A DNA stretch of 64,000 bases from Acanthaster planci. Taxonomy: Eukaryota > Echinodermata > Asteroidea > Valvatida > Acanthasteridae. Both the position numbers and the translations under genes were made by a program. This document shows, piece by piece, positions 58,465 to 64,000 of the stretch. Where the stretch lies: positions 210,222 to 274,221 of the forward strand of contig NW_019091464.1 of the NCBI RefSeq assembly GCF_001949145.1. Reading direction: 5' to 3'. The notes under the pieces were generated by a model. It ran no database searches and was not told the origin of the DNA. It was given only the letters and a program-made list of their open reading frames with translations. Each line of letters begins with the position of its first letter. Position 1 is the stretch's first letter.

Positions 58465-59262
58465 GAAAAAAATGAAGCTCAAGTACATGTACTTGTTATT
58501 GACAAGATCTTGTCTTGAAATAAAAGGGTCCGTTTTTCACGGCCAAGAATAACGGTTAGCAAATTCACCTTTGATTTGTTATTTTCCTCAGCCAACTTCT
58601 TGATTCAACTATTGCATTACATGCCCTTGCGACGCTTTACAGCTCATCCAAGTGCAACAATCCCACGCTTCCAGCCAGGCATGTCATCTGACATGAGACC
58701 TTTTCCCAGTAATGAATTCCCCAAGTTTCATGCCAGCAACCAGCGGGACATCCTGGGAGAGTACAGCAAACCTCAGGGAGGACACCTTGTCCATGTAGTT
58801 TCTTTGCGTCTTCGGAGTACCGTGTCTACGCATGCAGTGTGCGGACTGTACGGGGATACATAACTTCAGTTCATGATCAGGAAAGAATTTGACCTCCAAA
58901 TATCAGAGCCAGTAATTTCATGACAACTGGTACAATACACTGCTAAGGAGTTTGCATTTTGATTACTTGGAACATTCTATGTATCAATTCATAGATGTGC
59001 ACAGTTTACAGGTGTACATGTACTGTACTTACAGATGTACATATTTTTGTGTTTGGGAATGAAGGTGAACATACATGTACAGTGTACATATGTACATTGT
59101 ATGCACCGGTACATGTACACTTTGTAAAAATGGTAGTAGACAATGAAACATAAAGGAAATTACTTTTCCTTGGTACGCTGTACACATGTACATGTAGGGG
59201 CCCTCAGTGATACCGGTAAGTGGTAGATGCTGAATCTATTGGAGAGTGGTATACATGTAAGT

Positions 59263-59502
59263 GGGTGATTCCAGAAATTAGGGGTCTTTTTTTTTTCGTG
59301 TCCCTGTCACATCTGGCATACAGTATGATTTTGCAAGTTCAGAACACATTTTCAAATTTCAACGAGTGATGAATCAATGCAGATTACCAGCCAAACAAAT
59401 AGTAATGGTTTGAAATCAATTCCAGTGATATTTCCATGTCAAATAACTAAGGTCAGATGTTACAGGGATACACTTCTGGACCCCTAATTTCTGGAATTGC
59501 CC
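59263..59502. mobile_element. GGTAATTCC-type MITE, copy 3 (inverted)
   Basis: It begins GGGTGATTCCAGAAATTAGG and ends TTTCTGGAATTGCCC. The interior is in the opposite orientation to copies 1 and 2 (TTTGCAAGTTCAGAACACA reads as their complement). Confidence 0.85.
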
Positions 59503-59559
59503 ATGTACATGTATGTACTCTATTGTCGGCACACTAAAAAAAACGATGCCTCTCTTTTG

Positions 59560-59925
59560 TGCTTCAGAACACAGTAGAAAAAAAAAGGCAATTCAAGAGC
59601 GTGCTGAACAACTGACAATCACAAGACAGCCTCAAAGCCCTCACGTCATTTTTCTCCCTTAGTAATTCCCTGGTAAAGTGATTACTTAATCTCCAACGGC
59701 CGGGACGGAGAAAATAATCGCCTGAATCATGGCACGCACCCTGCAACGATGGGGGGGCGATTGTGACACATGCTGCGGCTCGTTCCGCCGTTCAATCTAA
59801 TTAATTGGGGAGAATTTTCACAGAATTATTTTTGTTGAGTGTGTGGGCACAAGTCTTCAATCAAGTACACGCCTCGGGCCGGCATGCATGGTATATGTGT
59901 GCAAGTCCGCATGATTTCCCCTAGA
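59560..59925. promoter_or_regulatory. Candidate regulatory island A in Vav intron 1
   Basis: This stretch is almost free of TACATGTA words, unlike its surroundings. It contains TAATTA, CACGTCA, AATAATCGCC and several CpG-rich blocks. No coding frame fits a known family. Regulatory function is only an inference from composition. Confidence 0.3.
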
Positions 59926-60559
59926 TCATTCACCTCAAATGTGTCATGAGATTCTTTGAGGGGTACACTGCCCCATCAAACCCTACAGGTATGGAGTATC
60001 TTTTCTTAACCGATTTGACCATACCGGTACATGTACATGGATCAGAAATTGCAAATGATGTTAGTGATGTAACAGGAATACAGAGTGTTCCCTTTCCAGA
60101 CACTGCACCAAGTGCACAGTAAGTGTCCAACAACTAGAAAGAAAGCCCACATTCCAAAGAAACCCTTGCAAAGAATACACCGAACATCCATGGTAGTACA
60201 TGTACATGTACATTTACACCAGTAAAATTTGGGGGCTTGGGGGCTAACCCTGAGCCATCCCTTAAGATTGATTTCCCTTCAGGTTGAACTCCATCTTGCT
60301 CCAGACAAAGGGTTGAGATTCTGAATCCAAGTAGAAAATCTTGCCCTGAGTGCGAACTTGTGGTATTTGTCAGACCAAAAGCAGATATCGTCAGACAAGA
60401 TATCAGAAGGAAATGTGAAGGCAAAGGGCTCTCTGTGTACTGGTAGTTGCGTGTACTTTTGGACATCTGAACTACATGTGCGAAATGTGACCTTGTCCTA
60501 ACAAAAGCTGGTTATGACACAATGAAATTAATCCTGCTAGTACGCTTTGTCCCACCACT

Positions 60560-60890
60560 TTCTTGGCTAATTTCAAGCATTGCCGAGAGGGCTCGATTTC
60601 AGGTCCAAGTGCCGAGTCACCTAGGACTGCCATGCACATAAACCTTGACCTGGGACTGACCGCTAGTGTCTGGGGCCGGCGGGTGCAAGATCTCAAAGAA
60701 AGCTCGTGAGTCACGTCTAAAGATAGTGCACATCATTTGTACCCCTTTGGAAAGCGAGCGGGAAGCGGAACTGCAAGAACTGGTGTAGCGTCCGCTGTGA
60801 AGGTTGGGGGCGCATGGGACCTGGCTTCCATCACCACCGGCACGTGTCCACGTAAGAATCCTGGTCGTGAGTAAGTCGAGGGATGCTCAA
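60560..60890. promoter_or_regulatory. Candidate regulatory island B in Vav intron 1
   Basis: A GC-richer segment with GGGAAGCGGAAC (ETS-like), GAGTCACC, GTGAGTCACG and CACGTG-type words, lacking TACATGTA. No open frame with recognisable product. Inference from composition only. Confidence 0.25.
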
Positions 60891-62179
60891 TGGTCAATCA
60901 GGGGCGACAGGGCGTATGTATGGAAGGTTCAGATACAAGAAAAAAGTCACCTTATGAATCTACATGTACTTCTATAGGTAAAGATGCAGACTACACGTAT
61001 TTGTACATGTACCAATACAAGTCTATTTGTCACTGCCAAGGATTGTTGCTGCATGTAGTACTTCCCTCCTCGCCTTTCCGGAGCTGAAATCCGGTCTTAA
61101 GTGCTAACTTATGCAAATCTTCACTACAAGACATGAAAATCCACAAATCTGAATGAATGCAGATTAGGATGTGTAATGGCCCTGTGCAGACTTATTTCTA
61201 GGCCAACACATGCACCCAGGATAATCCAAAATGTTCTTTGGCAGAGTCGCATCATGCCCAATCATTCTTTCATGAAAGCTTTTCAATTGGACAGCAAACT
61301 CCCGGTACTTCTGATTTTTGGCCTCTAATCAAACATTACCGGGTAAGTGTAAGTAATGCACAGCTGCGATTAAATATCAACCCTAGAAACTCCAGCTCTC
61401 CAGAACTTACAGTAGTAATCTACATGTTCAGTGGAAGTTACTTCTTTTACTTCTGTTGACAGTTACGGGCCAAAAGGAACAGTGAATGAAAAAAATTACT
61501 GCACATGCATGTTACAGTACCGGTAGTTTACATACCGGTACATGTAAAGTTTTACCTTTTAACCCTAAACGTCAAGCATATTGTTTGGCTTACACTACAC
61601 AGTACTACAAAATACTAAGTAATAGTCTGAGCCTGAAGGACCTACATGTAGCGCTACAGATTACTATTTTTGGCTAGGTAACTTCCATTGTCACTTGTAC
61701 AGAGAACAATAAAGCCATGGATTCATAGTGCCACAGCTCTGTATGGTACATTGTCTTATCTATTGTATCTTATGGCTTCACAGAACAATAAAGTCATGTC
61801 CTCTTACAAGCGACGGCGCTCAGTACTACATTTTACTACAAGTAGTAATTTGTAATTTTATGTAGGGTTAGGGTTAAAAAAAACTTTGCCCAAGATTCTC
61901 AATCCTGTGACCAAATTTTCACGCTAGGATTTTCTAAAAACGGGCCAATGAGAAGAAACTACTCATAACATCCCTCCCCTCCCCATGCTATTCCTCTTGG
62001 TATCAGCATGTGGGTTAGAATGTGTAATAATTGGATTGCCCTTTAAGAGTCAACTGACCCACATCTGTGCTCTGATAAACACACTCCACTGTCCACCCTC
62101 CCGAGCGCCGGTGCATTTTAGCACTATTAAGGAGGACTACATTACATGTAGGATAGGTGTTTTAGACACAAGAATAGAG

Positions 62180-62570
62180 AGCCCCAACTGAATGATGACT
62201 ACCGTCCACAAACTTCCGCATCAGCCGCATTGCTCGTGTGAGATGTTTAATTTGCGATGGGCACGGCAGGAGGGGTTGGCAGGGAGCTCGGCATCGCCGA
62301 TGAGCGTGCTGATGATGGGAGGGGGAAGAAAGGGGAGAGCCCGGCTAATGTTTACATGTACACGTAGATGGGGGCATCACCTGCGGCCATTAGGGGTTAA
62401 CGCAGAATGAGCCGGCACCCTTGGGATGCGCTGACGAATGGTCCAATTACAAACGCTGCACACAAAAAATGTTAATCCGCCTCGAGTGAATAGGGCACAG
62501 GAATTAATGTGTGCAGAGCTCCGCACAGCATAAGCAATGCACTGAATGATTGCATGCGAAGGCCTGCCAT
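62180..62570. promoter_or_regulatory. Candidate regulatory island C in Vav intron 1
   Basis: Mostly non-repetitive, CpG-bearing sequence with TTAATCCG, GGCTAATG, GGATGCGCTGACG and ATTAATG words. It stands out from the repeat-rich flanks. No coding match on either strand. Confidence 0.3.
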
Positions 62571-64000
62571 ATTCTTTTGACCGAAATATTCAGACAAGTG
62601 CTGCACTTGTGCCAAGTCCACATGCACTGTACATGTACATGTATGTACAGTGTATTGTATATTGTACATAAAGTACACACACCAATCTTGAGCCTCCCCT
62701 TCTTTTTTGGTTCCTTGTTTGTCAGACGATAAAATGTCCTACATCCTGTTTTTCACCACATTCGAGAAGTGTACACAGACATGTACATTGCGTATGTGCA
62801 TGTACATGTACTAGTACATGTACATGTACTATGTACACAGTGGATCTGAAAGCCATTGACGTACATGTACGTGCATGTCACTCATGACTAAAAGTTTTAA
62901 TTGGGCATACAGCACTGTTTCCTACACTAAAAAAAAAATCATGTTTCAAGTTTCCATGTACTGTATTACAGGCTACCAGTGAACGTACATGCACCGGTAC
63001 GTCCATCTGCTCTACACAGATCTATGTACCTGTACAGAGCAACCAACTTTAGCTGTGGGAAGCAACAGACCTTTGCTTTGAGTTTTGCAGAAAAATCTGT
63101 GCTGTTTGCACATTTCAAAGAAGCAACAAGGATCTACCTTTTCAAAAGAGAGAACCTGAAGTATCAATAACCAAGTAATAACCTGTACATTGAATTACAC
63201 TGCATAAACTGGTAAAATCCACAAAGCCTCAGGAGTGCTAAGGCAGTTCGGGCCAGCATAGTCAGGGCAGCTTCAGGTACATACATGTACATGTACGGTA
63301 GTCAGTGACTAATAATGCGTCAGAATAAACGGGACTCCATGCTTAAAATATTGGCACAGAAATACCGGTAATTTGTCGGCATAGTTAAGACTACACTGCG
63401 ATCAGAATCAGTGGCAGAAATCAGTGACTTCGTTCAGTGGTAGAATTGCACCCACACTGTGAGCTCTAGCCGAGCTGCTGGGGCAGATCAGGAGGTCCTT
63501 TAAAAAAAATTGAAATCTGACCATCCAAAGTTACTGGTACACAATTGGCCTAATTTCATCTACATGTAACACCTGTAGAGTTTCCTTCTTTTGGCCATCT
63601 TCCAGGAATTGGTTACATTCCGGTATGTGTACACCTGCCACATAAAACTAACAAAATGTACACTGTACATTTACTGTGTCACACACCCACTGTTACTAAA
63701 CTTCCCATTACACGCACCAATAATCTTCTAGTACATGTACATGTAGGTACCGTACATGTACATGTACATTACGTACAGACATGTACGACACACAGTGAAG
63801 AACTTCTTGCCTGCTTGCACAGGTCAGTTCAGTGTTCCTGTTGGTCACATTAATGGTATGGGAGACAATTGAGTGCACTCAACACAATGAACAATGATGG
63901 GCTGTGCAAATGTGCCGACTACAAAAAATATTAGCTATTGCTATATGTATATGTACAGTGTGCCGGTACATGTAAAAAAAATTGCATACAGTATACATGT

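Larger units (their letters stand above)
43033..64000 (-). other. Inferred Vav intron 1 (at least 21 kb)
   Basis: The exon at 42916-43032 starts at a strong acceptor inside the CH domain, so a 5' exon must lie upstream. I searched this region for the expected CH start (WL..C..LP..., DGVLLC, QMSQ-type ending) and found none. The region is dominated by TACATGTA-type words, MITEs and minisatellites. The 693-bp gap could in principle hide an exon, but its flank is satellite DNA. Confidence 0.7.

Noticed and set aside
58684-58899. Minus-strand frame considered as the missing first Vav exon
   Set aside because: No CH-domain motif (W-L-x2-C, DGVLLC, QMSQ) and no phase-0 donor at the right place.

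Overview
The window is animal nuclear DNA. Coding sequence is carried in short exons with GT-AG introns, non-coding DNA dominates, and there are many MITE-like elements, minisatellites and one assembly gap. Protein similarity (recognised by eye, not searched) and the abundance of the self-complementary word TACATGTA suggest an invertebrate deuterostome. Amphioxus is my best guess and sea urchin or hemichordate cannot be excluded. There are no prokaryotic operons, CRISPR arrays or phage genes.

Two genes can be read, both on the minus strand and arranged head to tail. The first (about 1-5,854) is the SPOUT1/C9orf114 (CENP-32) orthologue, a SPOUT-fold RNA methyltransferase. Eight coding exons from the start codon to the middle of the SPOUT domain could be joined with consistent phase, including a 31-nt micro-exon. 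The 3' end lies off the left edge.

The second (13,303 to beyond 43,032) is a complete-domain Vav guanine nucleotide exchange factor. Twenty-one exons were joined phase by phase into 832 residues plus a stop: partial CH, acidic tyrosine region, DH, PH, C1, SH3, SH2, SH3. Only the first exon (start of the CH domain) is missing. It was not found in the visible sequence, so 43,033-64,000 is inferred to be Vav intron 1, at least 21 kb long.

Between the genes (5,855-13,302) lie the SPOUT1 5' flank and the Vav 3' UTR and intergenic DNA. Introns hold three TTAA-bounded MITE-like elements (1,929; 20,875; 34,152), three copies of a second MITE family (10,602; 48,306; 59,263) and a possible relative (56,967), a 1.15-kb element with perfect 25-bp terminal inverted repeats (49,004-50,157), and several tandem arrays. 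The large intron 1 is saturated with TACATGTA/GTACATGTAC words, broken by a few islands that may be regulatory.

The two genes have no known joint pathway: Vav links tyrosine kinase signalling to Rho/Rac GTPases, and SPOUT1 acts on RNA and at the spindle. I found no sign of an undescribed gene system. The points most worth checking are the gene models, the repeat families, a perfect double-CRE hairpin and the candidate enhancer islands.
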